Assembly: GCF_013402915.1 (NCBI RefSeq)
Contig: NC_050724.1
Location: 868,001-932,000 of the forward strand
Length of the DNA stretch: 64,000 nt
Source of the DNA: Zygotorulaspora mrakii
Lineage: Eukaryota > Ascomycota > Saccharomycetes > Saccharomycetales > Saccharomycetaceae
Direction: 5' to 3'
Shown piece after piece: positions 1 through 9,816 of the stretch. Position 1 is the first letter of the stretch. Each line of letters opens with the position of its first letter. The notes under the pieces were generated by a model. The model was not told the DNA's origin, did no database searches, and saw only the letters and a program-made list of their open reading frames with translations. The position numbers and the translations under genes were made by a program.

Positions 1-145
1 ATTTAGACGTAGAATAGCGATAACCGTGGGAGGTTAAACTACATTCATTCATTAAGAAACTATTTATAACAATGAACGACTTGTACATACGCAGAAGATT
101 CTCAAATATCTCCTATGGTGTCTGCGGAGTCAATAAAACAATGTT

Positions 146-1687
146 TCAAATATGCTGTTCTGAGGAGAACGTCATGGCATATGCCACGAGCCCTACTGAT
201 ATGGCACTCATAATTAGTAAAGCACCACCTCCTAACTTTCTATAACCAGGAGTTTGCCGTGTTTCGTCTGTTGCTCCACTTGGGTCTTTGATATGTGTTG
301 CTTTTTCATTGATCTGAATTACCTGTCGTGTTGAGTCCTGATCAATACTTACGTTACTTTTCGCCAGTTGTGACTTCCTGTACTTTTCCACTTCTAATCT
401 TGTCCTTAAATCCTCTATATCGTTCGTTAGGCTCTTGACATGTTCAAGTTTCTCCCTTTCCTGAGTTTCGAATGAACTTTTCATATTCAGATTCTCTCGC
501 TCCATTTTTTCTAACTGAGCCTTATGTTCTTGAATAATTAAACCTTGCCTTTCTGTTAGTTTTTGCTTCAGTGCGTTCTGTAGTTTGGCAAGTTGCTTAT
601 CATTTTTTTCCACTAGGAGTTTATTGACATACTCGAGATTTGTTGTGTAATTTATAAGAAAGTTTTCCATAGACCTAAGTTTAGTAAACTCATGCTTTTC
701 CAGTGCAACTTCGGTAGCTAAAGTCTTAATAACATTTATCAAATTAGGACTGGTTCCAATTGAATTATTAATAAAGATACCACTTAGTATCTCAGTTTCA
801 GAACCCAAAACCGTATCTTCCAAATCTAGATTGTTTACATCACCAAACATTGCCGCTTCAAAAGCAGCTCTTTGAGCTGTTGTTGCGGAAACTACAGAAT
901 ATCCAGAGCCATTCTCAGTTCCTATCTCTGTCTTTGTTGGTTCACCGAGTTTTCCATTAGTAGGGCCGTTCGATGGCACTTCATTAATCAACGGAATGAC
1001 GGATATGTCTTCGACGAATGCACTTATCTTTCTATGCTCGAATTTGCTATCTATATCTGTTCCCAAATCTATAATATTTCCAACCTTCAGCTCCACGTCT
1101 TGCTGATCTATTCTGTTACCATTAACAAACGTTCCATTACTAGATTTTAGGTCACGTATATATATCTTACCAGTATTAATGTCGCAGCTTAAGGAAGCAT
1201 GATTCCGCGACAGAACTCTTGAGTCGAAATGCCCGTTATCTGGCCGAACTTGAGGTGCCTGTTGAGAGTCCACCTTCCCAATATTGCCTGTGCTTCCATT
1301 GACGCCATAACTTTGGGAACTGCTATTGGAGTTCAAAACGGGTCTACCCAACTTAAGGCTATCTGGCTTGAATGGTACTACCAGAAATTTTGTCTCAAAC
1401 GTTTCATTGAGGGATTTTAAAATGATTATGTGCGTATATTTGTTTCTTGGTGCCACCGCTGGCTGCAGTGACTCTATCTCTGATTTTTGTTTGAATGCGT
1501 TGCCGCTTGTTAAAGTACTACTTTTTGAGGGTGTGCTCTTGGAGTTGGATCTCACTCTTCTTTTGACAGAAGTGTCATGAGCTTTACCATTACTCATTTC
1601 ACTCGTTGAAGATATCGGAGCTTCGGATGCAGATGGAGATTGAGGTTGGGGTGGTGGCCTCCTCCAATTCCTCTCAACTTCAGTCAT
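146..1687 (-). CDS. VPS64: FHA-domain tail-anchored protein, VPS64/FAR10 family
   Basis: A 513-residue protein. An FHA phosphothreonine-binding domain spans about residues 90-225, with the hallmark blocks GRP (114-116), SRNHA (160-164) and SSNGTFVNG (182-190); a Ser/Gly/Gln-rich insertion separates the first two. A long coiled coil follows (about 330-445), then a single hydrophobic segment near the C-terminus (about 484-504), which is the tail-anchored layout of Vps64/Far9 and Far10. In S. cerevisiae these are members of the Far3-7-8-9-10-11 (STRIPAK-like) complex on the ER, acting in pheromone arrest and in antagonism of TORC2. VPS64 (YDR200C) and FAR10 (YLR238W) are a duplicate pair there; here one gene sits next to SPC19, as VPS64 does, so one copy probably does both jobs. 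The start codon is ATG at 1687. The 145 bases downstream hold no gene that I can see. Confidence 0.88.
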   Translation of the reverse strand: MTEVERNWRRPPPQPQSPSASEAPISSTSEMSNGKAHDTSVKRRVRSNSKSTPSKSSTLTSGNAFKQKSEIESLQPAVAPRNKYTHIIILKSLNETFETKFLVVPFKPDSLKLGRPVLNSNSSSQSYGVNGSTGNIGKVDSQQAPQVRPDNGHFDSRVLSRNHASLSCDINTGKIYIRDLKSSNGTFVNGNRIDQQDVELKVGNIIDLGTDIDSKFEHRKISAFVEDISVIPLINEVPSNGPTNGKLGEPTKTEIGTENGSGYSVVSATTAQRAAFEAAMFGDVNNLDLEDTVLGSETEILSGIFINNSIGTSPNLINVIKTLATEVALEKHEFTKLRSMENFLINYTTNLEYVNKLLVEKNDKQLAKLQNALKQKLTERQGLIIQEHKAQLEKMERENLNMKSSFETQEREKLEHVKSLTNDIEDLRTRLEVEKYRKSQLAKSNVSIDQDSTRQVIQINEKATHIKDPSGATDETRQTPGYRKLGGGALLIMSAISVGLVAYAMTFSSEQHI

Positions 1688-1903
1688 CCTCAGGTTTATT
1701 TGACCAAGTTAATAAAGCGCCGCAATCAACTATAGCAGCACTGAGAATGTTTCGCTCTCCTCTTTGTGTATTGTCTTGTTACGTTTGATGCCTTGCAAGA
1801 CAAAGGAGCGTTTACGAATAACATACGTGAATTTACCATTGAAAAAGTTAAAAATGTACAAAAGAAAGCTGACAGAAAACAGTATTCGGCATCATAAATA
1901 ATT

Positions 1904-2371
1904 ATGACTGATTCACTGCAGAGGAGCATGGCGTGTTTAGAGGATACCATAACAATATTAGAAAATTCAGTCTCAAAACTGGCAAGCAATTCTAAGCCAA
2001 ATGATTATCTTACACAAACGATGTTAAGTTCCAGAAGAGTGTTTGAATTGGTTCCTGAATATGATGTGCAAGAAGCCAAATTAGATCTTATAGAGGAAGT
2101 GGAACCTCTAGTGAAAACTTTGGAGGACAAATTAGAGAAGTCTGTGGTGAAAATGAAAAGAGAGCTAGACACGCTACGGCAGACATATGAATTGAATAGA
2201 TTACGACTGGACAAGACATTAAATTCAAAAACAGATATTGACGTAAGTACCGATGTTGTTATCATGGCATCTTCTACAAATGAAGAATTAGAAGAGTTGA
2301 AAATGCTAAAAGCCAAGAAGGAGAATTTACAGCGGAAGTTGCAATTGCTGCGGGAAAAACACCCTAAATAG
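1904..2371 (+). CDS. SPC19: DASH/Dam1 complex subunit Spc19
   Basis: A 155-residue, almost wholly helical protein, close to the 165 residues of S. cerevisiae Spc19. Early residues (MTDSLQRSMACLEDTI) and the central coiled coil fit the family. Spc19 is one of ten subunits of the Dam1/DASH ring, which couples kinetochores to microtubule plus ends and also contacts the spindle pole. The gene is divergent from the VPS64-like gene across 216 bases and its stop lies only 27 bases from the stop of convergent RAV2, the same order and orientation as YDR200C-YDR201W-YDR202C. I recognised it by N-terminal sequence and neighbours; coiled-coil proteins are otherwise hard to assign by eye. Confidence 0.88.
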   Translation: MTDSLQRSMACLEDTITILENSVSKLASNSKPNDYLTQTMLSSRRVFELVPEYDVQEAKLDLIEEVEPLVKTLEDKLEKSVVKMKRELDTLRQTYELNRLRLDKTLNSKTDIDVSTDVVIMASSTNEELEELKMLKAKKENLQRKLQLLREKHPK

Positions 2372-2398
2372 CGAAAAATGGCGCTGCAAATAGCACGT

Positions 2399-3424
2399 CT
2401 AAATTTTCAAGTTTGTATAATAGTTGCTAATACTGTTTTCTAAAGCATTGAGCTTGGTCGTTATGCTTATAAGTGACGGATCACTGGTAGTTATTTCCAA
2501 TTTTTCACATTCAATAACAGCCTTTCCATTAAATGTGACACACCTATTCATATAGTATTGAGCTTGTGCTAGAGTTGTGGCTTCTGTATTGAATGTGGAC
2601 ATAATAATATTATTTATTATGCTTGGTTCTTCAATATGAACTCCATTTTCCTTCAACGTATTCACAAGAGTCTTGGATCTATCTACTGTCAGTTTATCTT
2701 TAATGGTATCGCTAAAAGATTTGCCCGTCTCCACATCGATATTACACCACGGTTTTTTTGTGACTATGCTGAGATTCCGTAGGTCCACGCATAGTTCACT
2801 TTTGAATAGTATTATATCCATACTGATTTCATGGTGATGACTTTCGCAGATCGATTGGTATTCTTTAAACATCTGTCTCATAGCAAAGTTGTTACTATCA
2901 GGAAAGCAAAGAGTCCTCGGAGGATTTTCTATAAGGTTTATAGATTCGATTAATAGCTTCAAAACTATTCCAAATTTCTCGATGAAATTATCAAGCTCTT
3001 TTAGAGTCTGTAGCTCCTCCAATATTTCCAATATCTCTTGAAGATTAAGCTCTATTGACTGAATTTGTGCGAGCGGGAATTTTTTCCCAGTATCCATTCT
3101 CAGAAGGATTTGCTTTCCATTGTGGAATTCTGGAAAGATAATGATTGCCTTGAAATCTAGCAGAAATGAGCCTTGCCTCACCACAATGCCTTTTATTGAA
3201 GGATTACTGCCATCATCACCAGATGCTCCATTACTTATAGGCATTTTAAAGATCTGCTCACTATTTAGCATCTCCAAGCATTTCTCGACGTTCCCCAAAA
3301 TATTTGGTAATTCAGGTTTAATTATATCTTCCACAAGCCACGAACGCTCATTGATAACATCTTGTTCTCTAGTGTAGTTCTCAGGACCACCAAAATAATC
3401 GTTAGGATATAATCGTGCGGTCAT
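2399..3424 (-). CDS. RAV2: RAVE complex subunit Rav2
   Basis: A 341-residue protein, matching the roughly 350 residues of S. cerevisiae Rav2, with the family N-terminus around NDYFGGPENY and SWLVEDIIKPELPNIL. Rav2 with Rav1 and Skp1 forms RAVE, which promotes reassembly of V1 onto Vo of the vacuolar H+-ATPase after glucose returns. It acts in the cytosol and at the vacuolar membrane. The gene is convergent with SPC19 and divergent from COQ4 across about 140 bases, as in S. cerevisiae. The start is ATG at 3424. No truncation or odd composition is seen. Confidence 0.88.
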   Translation of the reverse strand: MTARLYPNDYFGGPENYTREQDVINERSWLVEDIIKPELPNILGNVEKCLEMLNSEQIFKMPISNGASGDDGSNPSIKGIVVRQGSFLLDFKAIIIFPEFHNGKQILLRMDTGKKFPLAQIQSIELNLQEILEILEELQTLKELDNFIEKFGIVLKLLIESINLIENPPRTLCFPDSNNFAMRQMFKEYQSICESHHHEISMDIILFKSELCVDLRNLSIVTKKPWCNIDVETGKSFSDTIKDKLTVDRSKTLVNTLKENGVHIEEPSIINNIIMSTFNTEATTLAQAQYYMNRCVTFNGKAVIECEKLEITTSDPSLISITTKLNALENSISNYYTNLKI

Positions 3425-3566
3425 TTATGAGAGGTTGCCTCTTTTTTTTGACGCAATAGTTTTTACGATGAGTTTTTTTTATCTACCTTAAAATCAAGGA
3501 AGTTTGAAGAAGGGATCACAATGTTAAATAGTCGATCTACTGATAAAAAAGGTGAAAAATCCATTC

Positions 3567-4559
3567 ATGTCTTTCAAATCTTTGAGGTTACAGGGTTTCC
3601 TGCATCTAAAACATTCACATCAACAGCAGAAACGTCAATTTGTGGTCGCATCTGCACTTACATTGGGTAGTCTAATCTTTGGCAGAAATGCAAAATTGGC
3701 AGATGCAATAGATAATGGTGATTTACATAATAAAAATGAGGATTATGAATTGAAGCGAAAGGAAACTATGGAAAATAGGATCAAGTCACTGCAAAACAGT
3801 AGACCTGTTGCTCCTAGGTACGAGGGCCATGTGCCACTATACAAAGCTGAAAAATTACTTCTTACAATTATCTCTGGTCTAAAATCATATTATCATCCTG
3901 AAGATGGTAATAACATTGTTCAATTAGGTGAAGCAACGGCGTTTCCATTTTTTTTAGAAAATTTAAAAAAGACTATGTTATCAGACGCAACAGGAAGGAA
4001 AATACTCAGGGAAAGACCAGATATAACTTCAGAAACTCTGCATATGGAAGATTTAGCTAAAATGGCAGAAAATACACTTGGATATACGTATTATAAATGG
4101 CTAAAAAAAGAAGGAGTATCTCCAGACACAAGAGCACCGGTAACTTATATTGATGACCCTACACATGCATTTATTTTCAAAAGGTATAGACAATGTCATG
4201 ATTTTTACCATGCTATCAATAACTTACCGATCATAATCGAGGGTGAAATTTCAGTCAAAGCGTTAGAAGCCTCCAATTTAGGAGTACCAATGGCTGCATT
4301 GGGAACAATTTTAGCGCCATTACGACTAAGACCTGCACAAAGAAATAGGTTGTACGAAAATTATTTACCATGGGCAATTAAAACGGGATTGACTTGTAAA
4401 CCTTTGATTAATGTTTACTGGGAGAAAATTCTTGATAAGGACATCAATGAATTAAGAAATGAGTTAGGTATAACACCACCGCCTGACTTGAGAGAAGTTA
4501 GAAATGAAAGATTGAAACACAATAGAGAATTGAAAATGAAATACGAGAGTTTTGAATAA
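3567..4559 (+). CDS. COQ4: Coq4, mitochondrial ubiquinone biosynthesis protein
   Basis: A 330-residue protein from the first ATG at 3567; the open frame extends five codons further upstream but only to a GTG. The N-terminus is basic and Ser/Leu-rich, consistent with a mitochondrial presequence. The family signature HDxxHx11E is visible as HDFYH (H211, D212, H215) with E227, the proposed metal-binding site. Coq4 is a matrix-side inner-membrane component of the Coq3-Coq9 complex (CoQ synthome) and in recent work is linked to oxidative decarboxylation of the ring C1. Length matches S. cerevisiae (335). It is divergent from RAV2 and followed by the convergent permease gene. Confidence 0.93.
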   Translation: MSFKSLRLQGFLHLKHSHQQQKRQFVVASALTLGSLIFGRNAKLADAIDNGDLHNKNEDYELKRKETMENRIKSLQNSRPVAPRYEGHVPLYKAEKLLLTIISGLKSYYHPEDGNNIVQLGEATAFPFFLENLKKTMLSDATGRKILRERPDITSETLHMEDLAKMAENTLGYTYYKWLKKEGVSPDTRAPVTYIDDPTHAFIFKRYRQCHDFYHAINNLPIIIEGEISVKALEASNLGVPMAALGTILAPLRLRPAQRNRLYENYLPWAIKTGLTCKPLINVYWEKILDKDINELRNELGITPPPDLREVRNERLKHNRELKMKYESFE

Positions 4560-4737
4560 ATGTATTTATATAAGTTACTTATTCATGTTATGTCTATCAA
4601 TGTTAGTAAATTACTATTAGGCAGTTTTTTTATCTCTAAAAAAAGGTTGGAAAAAAAACAAAAATTAAAATCAAATTAAGATGAGTCTGTGCGAAAGGTA
4701 TGTGACAATTCGCTGTGTGAGGCTAATCAATGTTGGA

Positions 4738-6558
4738 TTAAGAGGTCTCTTGAACATTTTGGGTATGAGCTTCTTTTTGTTCATAGTTTGATAGAGAACT
4801 TTGAGGAGAGTTATTTGAAATTTTTCTTTCCTTTAAACCTTCATCATCATCACCATTAACTTCCACAGTGTTCAATGTATCAGTGTTTTCTGAGATTTGA
4901 TCCATACAACCCAATTTATTTGTAATATCGTGCATTGCAACTTCTTCTGGGGAAACTTCACTGTATGGAACCATACCTTTACTTCTTGCAATCTCATCAG
5001 TGAAACAATCGTAGTAATCTTTATCATCATGATCGATAGTCATTTTAATTGGGAAAAAGACACAAAGGATCCAATATAAAAAGAAGGAAATCATGAACGA
5101 AAAGAATGAATCACCATAGTAAAAATTGACAATACCTGTATTGTGGAAATAGTTATTGTTGACTTCCCAAGCGATACCAGGTAACCCAGGGGTCATACCC
5201 GCTACCCAAGCAAACACTGCTCTCCAGTTAACACCTTTGTAGAAATAGTATTCACCCTTCAATAGATAGGCTTGAGAAACCGAATAATTTCTTTTCCGGA
5301 TAACTAAATTATCACAAATGGTAACAGAAATAATTGGAGTCATAACAATACCGAAAGAACTCATAACAGTCAAGAAAGTTGACGAGTTGTTGTAAAAATT
5401 CCACGGTTGACAAGCAACAGACACAACAGCACATAACAACGCACCTCTTTTAATATTGATGTATTTTGGTAAGAGCCCAGCTAAATCCATACCACTTGCA
5501 AAACCAGCATTAGAAACGGTGTAAGCAACTTGCGACATCATAAATGAGACACCACAGAAAAATGCACCCGCACGAGCACCAGCAGAATAATCTTCGGTCA
5601 ACCAATGGTTGAAGATGTCGCTTGGCATCCACATCGATTCACCATACAGCTTATAAGTGGTAGAAGCACCAATGACACCAAAAACAGGAACTAAAGTTGT
5701 TGGGATCAAAAGCGCAAGAATTGTGCCCAACCAAAGAGCGGTCTTTGAAGACGCGAATCTGGAATAATCACTTTGGTTAACAGAGCCGGGAGAAACAGAA
5801 CCAAACCAGTACGAGATCAAATAAACCCAAGCCCAAGAGTAAGTGGAACCCGTGGCTGTGGACTCCAGACTCGTGAACAGCTCATCAACTCCGTGCGCCT
5901 GTTTTGTCAAGTAGATAATCATACCCAGCATCGAAAAACACGTCGCCGTGCAGGAACCGATCAGGATGTAATTCAGGTGGTATGGCTTGATCAGATAGAA
6001 CAGTGCGCAGACAACGTGGAACAGCATGAACCCGATAACACCCCTCGTGTCCATCGCAACATGCGAGGTCAACGTGTTTGGCAGGTGCAGGTAGTGGTGC
6101 GACCACGAGTCCAGGATCATGTTCAAACACAGCCCACCCAGCCACGCGTTCGAAGCGTAGTTGACCACACTCATCAAAACACGGATCAGGATACCAAACC
6201 ACGACCCCACGATACCAAACGTGAATCTCTGCGCCATCGTGTACCCGACTTTCCAGTCGTAACCCGGGTACGAGTTCGCCAAAGTAAACATAATGGTCAC
6301 CACGTCACCCACGATAAACGTACCGATCGTGGCCGCGTAGCTCAGCCCGTAGTCTGCTGCAGACGCCGCACTGGCCCACGTACCGACACCGAACGAAATC
6401 ACCCCCCAGTACGCAAAGTTCGACCAGAACCCCCATGTTTGCTGAGCCCTTGGGATTGGCTTCAGGTCCGGGTTCTTCAGCACACTCAGAGTCCCTCTCT
6501 GGTCCACGGGAATCTCGAGAAAACTCAAACTCTTGCTCAGAACGCTTTTGAATCCCAT
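4738..6558 (-). CDS. THI7: NCS1-family permease, thiamine/nicotinamide riboside type
   Basis: A 606-residue membrane protein with about 12 hydrophobic segments and the nucleobase-cation-symport-1 layout. Blocks such as QTWGFWSNFAYWGV, SYWFGSVSPG and NQSDYSRFA are those of the Thi7/Thi72/Nrt1 subfamily of plasma-membrane importers for thiamine and nicotinamide riboside; FUR4/DAL4/FUI1 are less like it. THI7 is YLR237W, and position between COQ4 and MSC2 fits the interleaved ancestral order. The cytosolic C-terminus is acidic and rich in Ser/Asn. Composition is uneven: the first third of the gene (5770-6558) is GC-rich with GC-ending codons, while the rest is AT-rich like the neighbours; by hand count 6061-6120 is 57 percent GC and 4981-5040 is 33 percent. 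Substrate cannot be fixed by sequence reading. Confidence 0.85.
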   Translation of the reverse strand: MGFKSVLSKSLSFLEIPVDQRGTLSVLKNPDLKPIPRAQQTWGFWSNFAYWGVISFGVGTWASAASAADYGLSYAATIGTFIVGDVVTIMFTLANSYPGYDWKVGYTMAQRFTFGIVGSWFGILIRVLMSVVNYASNAWLGGLCLNMILDSWSHHYLHLPNTLTSHVAMDTRGVIGFMLFHVVCALFYLIKPYHLNYILIGSCTATCFSMLGMIIYLTKQAHGVDELFTSLESTATGSTYSWAWVYLISYWFGSVSPGSVNQSDYSRFASSKTALWLGTILALLIPTTLVPVFGVIGASTTYKLYGESMWMPSDIFNHWLTEDYSAGARAGAFFCGVSFMMSQVAYTVSNAGFASGMDLAGLLPKYINIKRGALLCAVVSVACQPWNFYNNSSTFLTVMSSFGIVMTPIISVTICDNLVIRKRNYSVSQAYLLKGEYYFYKGVNWRAVFAWVAGMTPGLPGIAWEVNNNYFHNTGIVNFYYGDSFFSFMISFFLYWILCVFFPIKMTIDHDDKDYYDCFTDEIARSKGMVPYSEVSPEEVAMHDITNKLGCMDQISENTDTLNTVEVNGDDDEGLKERKISNNSPQSSLSNYEQKEAHTQNVQETS

Positions 6559-6786
6559 TTTTCTTGCAGATGATCTACACCGATGTTGATCAAAAAAAAA
6601 AAAGTGTCAGAACCCTCCTGTACCGCAACCCTCTACAACCTTATATATATATATGTAATATATATCCTTGTATGTCTTCAGACCGGCATAAACTTTCCAC
6701 CTCGTATTGCCATCCCTCTTGACAAGCGCTGCAGCGATCCTCAAAACTCATCTCAATTCCTTTTTCACTCCCATACAGCATACCGC

Positions 6787-6862
6787 TCTAAATATCGCCT
6801 ACATGTCGCCTACATATCGCCCTACATATCGCCATATGCCATACGCCATACGCCATACATAT
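6787..6862. repeat. Degenerate short tandem repeat (tatcgcc / catacgc units)
   Basis: Successive units of the type tatcgcctaca, then catatgc and catacgc, are read directly between 6787 and 6862. It looks like a slippage-expanded minisatellite in the THI7 upstream region; no function is indicated. Confidence 0.7.
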
Positions 6863-7431
6863 CATCCTGCGCCGTAAACTGGAAAGTATACCAGTAACAA
6901 ACATCAAATTTTTCTTCCAGAGTCCTGAAAATGCCAAAACTGGATCTGAAAAAGAAACATTTAGGAACATCTAGTGGATTAATTAATGAGCTGGAATGGT
7001 AATTAACTTCATATCTGCCCATGAGCAGCACACTTGATAGTAGTAAAGGTGGAAAAAAAGGAAGCTGATTTCCTTTCGGGATTACGGTACAAAGAGGCAA
7101 AAGAAGAAACAAGGTGGTACTACCGGAGTGCTTGGCTGCAATACTGTTGGTACGCATAGTGCGCATGGTAGGCATGGTAGACGGTGAGTAGGCGGCGTTC
7201 AGGCAGCTGTGGAAGGCATCTCTGTTGTAATGGTTACCTAGTATGGCATGGCGATGCGTTTTGATGCTGTGGGAGAAGATGCGTTTCGTGGACTGTGGCC
7301 GTTTTGCATTTATGGGGGGTGTCCGGGACCCGGACACGGCGGCAGGCGGCACGGCGTTGTTCGGAACCGGGCCGGAACCGGGGACGGAATAAGGGTCTGC
7401 AAAAGAAACGCAGTTGTCGCGGCAACTTGGC

Positions 7432-7486
7432 CGGGTAATGCTGGAGCTGGGCGGCTAATTTCGGGCATACGCGCGCGGGCGGGTAA
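7432..7486. promoter_or_regulatory. Pair of Reb1-type sites upstream of MSC2
   Basis: CGGGTAA, the reverse complement of the Reb1 core TTACCCG, occurs at 7432-7438 and again at 7480-7486, the second inside a symmetric CGGGTAACCCG. Reb1 is a general regulatory factor that excludes nucleosomes from promoters. The spacing is 48 bases, and the sites lie about 225-280 bases before the MSC2 start. Assignment is by motif only. Confidence 0.5.
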
Positions 7487-7709
7487 CCCGCGCGCGTGCG
7501 GCTGGCGTGTTACACACTGGGCATGCAGAGGCGGCGCGCCGTGGGCGGTGATGTCTGGTTTCAAACATGAAATTCACGTTTTCTTCCACAGGGCCAGTGG
7601 CATCCGTTCGCATCCGTTCACAAGATATATACCGTAGAGGTTGTTGGATGGAGACGGGTCTCTCTTAGGTCTGGGGTACTAATAGCAGAGGCAATCAGGT
7701 AGCGAGGTG

Positions 7710-9749
7710 ATGGTGATGAGCGAAGTATCGTCGCTGATACCGCTGTTGCTGTCGTATCCGACAATCGTGCTGTCGAGTCATCTGATACTTCCGGCGCCGC
7801 AGGATGCACTGATAAGCTACTGTTTGCTGCCTTTTTTCATTGCGAGCAGCTTCACTGCAGTCGGGTTTGGCATTGGGGTGATCGACGATTCGCTGGTGGC
7901 GGGCACTCTGCTGCTGTCTTTTGTGACCTCGCAGCTGGGCCGCGTATTGGGCACGGTGCAGACTACCAGCTTGTCGCTCTTGACAATAAAGCTGGTCTAC
8001 GGGAGGAAGGGGCTGGCAAGTTGGCGGTCTGTCGGCAAGGTTTTTGGCCCGCTGTTTTTGATTAGCTATGCGATTGGCAGGAGCTACGCGGTGGTCGCGG
8101 GGTACGTGCTGCTGATCGGTTCGGCGACATGGGTTTATCCGAGGGTGGTCGGCGGAGGCGTGGTCATCCCGGCGAAGAGGGCCGTGAAATTTCTGCCGTT
8201 TGTTGGCTTTGCGCTTCTGTATGGCTATGGGAAGTACAGCCAGGATGACGTTCAATTGCTGATGATGGTTGTGTTTTTTGGCTGTCTGGCGGTGTTCAAC
8301 CTGTCGTTGAAGGACTCTTTTATGCAGAATGATCGTTTTTTGAATCTTTCCAAGACTGTCGTGATCGGATCTGGCGCAATGGCCATCGTTTTGCAGTATC
8401 TTTCGTTTAATACTATCTCGTCGACGTTTCTGGCGGATGTTCTGACCCTATCGTTTACGGCGGTCTGTGCCGTTATTTGTGTTGTACAGGATAGATCAAA
8501 TCCGGACCAGCATTGCCATGGACACGACCACGCGGATCACCATGGGCACGAACACGGGAACGAACATGAGCACGAACATGAGCACGAACATGAGCACGAA
8601 CATAGCCATGCATGTGAGGACGACCATAAGCACGGGCCCGCCCACATGCATGCTGGGAGTAGCATCATAAGAGAAATCGCGACAGATAAAGATACAAGAT
8701 CCATTTTTTCGTATCTGATGCTTAACACGACTTTTATGTTTGTGCAGTTGCTCTATTCATTCAGGTCAAAATCTCTAGGTTTGCTCTCTGATTCGTTGCA
8801 CATGGCTTTGGATTGCACTTCTTTATTACTTGGTCTTATTGCCGGGGTTTTATCGAAAAGACCTCCAAGCGACAAATTTCCGTTCGGCCTTAAATACTTG
8901 GAAACTTTAGCCGGTTTTACAAACGGTGTTTTATTACTCGGCATCGTCTGTGGGATCTTTGTTCAGGCTATAGAAAGGTTATTAAATCCTGTCAATATTC
9001 ACGGCACTAACGAATTACTGGTGGTAGCAACATTGGGCTTAGTGGTCAATTTATTTGGCCTTTTCGCTTTCGATCATGCGGGTCATTCGCATGGTGGTGA
9101 TAATGAAAATATGAGAGGTATCTTCTTACATATTTTGGCTGACACTTTAGGTTCCGTTGGTGTCGTTATTTCAACACTTTTGATTAAATGGACTCATTTT
9201 CATATCTTTGATCCAATTGCTTCAATTTTTATTGGTACTTTAGTACTGTTATCAGCAATACCATTGTTAAAATCAACTTCATCTTCAATTTTATTAAAAT
9301 TGGGTGATAAAAAACATAATTTGGTTAAATCTGCATTGAATCAAATTTCAACAACTCCAGGAATTACTGGCTATACAACTCCGAGATTTTGGGTCGCGAC
9401 TCCGGAATCATCGGGTCATTCTCACGCTCATTCACATGAAGAAAAAAATAATGACCATGAACAAGATCATGGTCACCAGCATTCGCATTCGCATTCGCGT
9501 TCTCATTCCTGTACCGATACCTGTAAAGAGAGTCATGCATCGAAAACACCCTCTCTTGTTGGCTATATTCATATTCAATATGCGGATGGTGAAAATTCTA
9601 CAATTATCAAGAAAAGGGTAGAAAAAATATTTAGTTCCGTTAGTATAAACGCATGGATTCAAGTTGAGCCAAATAATTCAACCTGTTGGTGTAGATCATC
9701 TTCAATTAGTGGTTCCAATTTTTTCACTCCTCAATCGACTATTAATTGA
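7710..9749 (+). CDS. MSC2: Msc2-type CDF zinc transporter
   Basis: A 679-residue protein from the ATG at 7710 (another ATG follows at 7716). The N-terminal half has several hydrophobic segments typical of Msc2/ZnT5-like proteins; the C-terminal half is a cation diffusion facilitator domain with the paired zinc-binding motifs LLSDSLHMALD (TM II) and HILADTLGS (TM V). Two His-rich loops are present: a tandem His-Glu tract (about residues 270-305, encoded at 8562-8605) and a second His-Ser tract (about 570-600). Msc2 pairs with Zrg17 to move Zn2+ into the ER lumen. The gene is YDR205W in S. cerevisiae. Its 5' half is GC-rich (65 percent in 8101-8160 by hand count) and the 3' half AT-rich (23 percent in 9241-9300). 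Confidence 0.9.
   Translation: MVMSEVSSLIPLLLSYPTIVLSSHLILPAPQDALISYCLLPFFIASSFTAVGFGIGVIDDSLVAGTLLLSFVTSQLGRVLGTVQTTSLSLLTIKLVYGRKGLASWRSVGKVFGPLFLISYAIGRSYAVVAGYVLLIGSATWVYPRVVGGGVVIPAKRAVKFLPFVGFALLYGYGKYSQDDVQLLMMVVFFGCLAVFNLSLKDSFMQNDRFLNLSKTVVIGSGAMAIVLQYLSFNTISSTFLADVLTLSFTAVCAVICVVQDRSNPDQHCHGHDHADHHGHEHGNEHEHEHEHEHEHEHSHACEDDHKHGPAHMHAGSSIIREIATDKDTRSIFSYLMLNTTFMFVQLLYSFRSKSLGLLSDSLHMALDCTSLLLGLIAGVLSKRPPSDKFPFGLKYLETLAGFTNGVLLLGIVCGIFVQAIERLLNPVNIHGTNELLVVATLGLVVNLFGLFAFDHAGHSHGGDNENMRGIFLHILADTLGSVGVVISTLLIKWTHFHIFDPIASIFIGTLVLLSAIPLLKSTSSSILLKLGDKKHNLVKSALNQISTTPGITGYTTPRFWVATPESSGHSHAHSHEEKNNDHEQDHGHQHSHSHSRSHSCTDTCKESHASKTPSLVGYIHIQYADGENSTIIKKRVEKIFSSVSINAWIQVEPNNSTCWCRSSSISGSNFFTPQSTIN
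8562..8605 (+). repeat. In-frame 12-base tandem repeat coding His-Glu tract
   Basis: The unit gagcacgaacat is repeated head to tail inside MSC2 and codes alternating Glu-His. Such tracts bind Zn2+ in the cytosolic loops of CDF transporters, and repeat number could vary between strains by slippage. Confidence 0.85.
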
Positions 9750-9816
9750 TTTTTTCTCCCTTCCATTATACATATATGGACATCTATCTCTATATATTTT
9801 TAGATATATCAATGCT

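Larger units (their letters stand above)
6559..7709. promoter_or_regulatory. GC-rich divergent intergenic region THI7-MSC2
   Basis: This 1.15 kb stretch separates two divergent transporter genes. The THI7 side holds an AT alternation (about 6641-6660) that could supply a TATA element; the middle holds a short tandem repeat; the MSC2 side is strongly GC-rich with two CGGGTAA (Reb1-type) sites and paired CGGAACCGGG motifs at about 7360-7383. Several open frames here lack a convincing start or family resemblance and are probably products of low stop density in GC-rich DNA. Confidence 0.6.

Noticed and set aside
5773..6573. 266-codon open frame antisense to the first third of THI7
   Set aside because: It lies wholly inside a well-supported permease gene in GC-rich DNA, is Arg/Gln/His-rich and shows no domain; GC-ending codons on the sense strand keep stops out of this frame.
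7248..7637. 129-codon frame in the THI7-MSC2 gap
   Set aside because: GC-rich, Gly/Arg/Ala-heavy, no recognisable domain, overlaps other equal-length frames on the opposite strand, and includes candidate Reb1 sites of a promoter.
7695..8255. 186-codon frame antisense to the MSC2 start
   Set aside because: Covers the MSC2 N-terminal coding region; composition (Gln/Arg/His) is a shadow of GC-rich membrane-protein codons.
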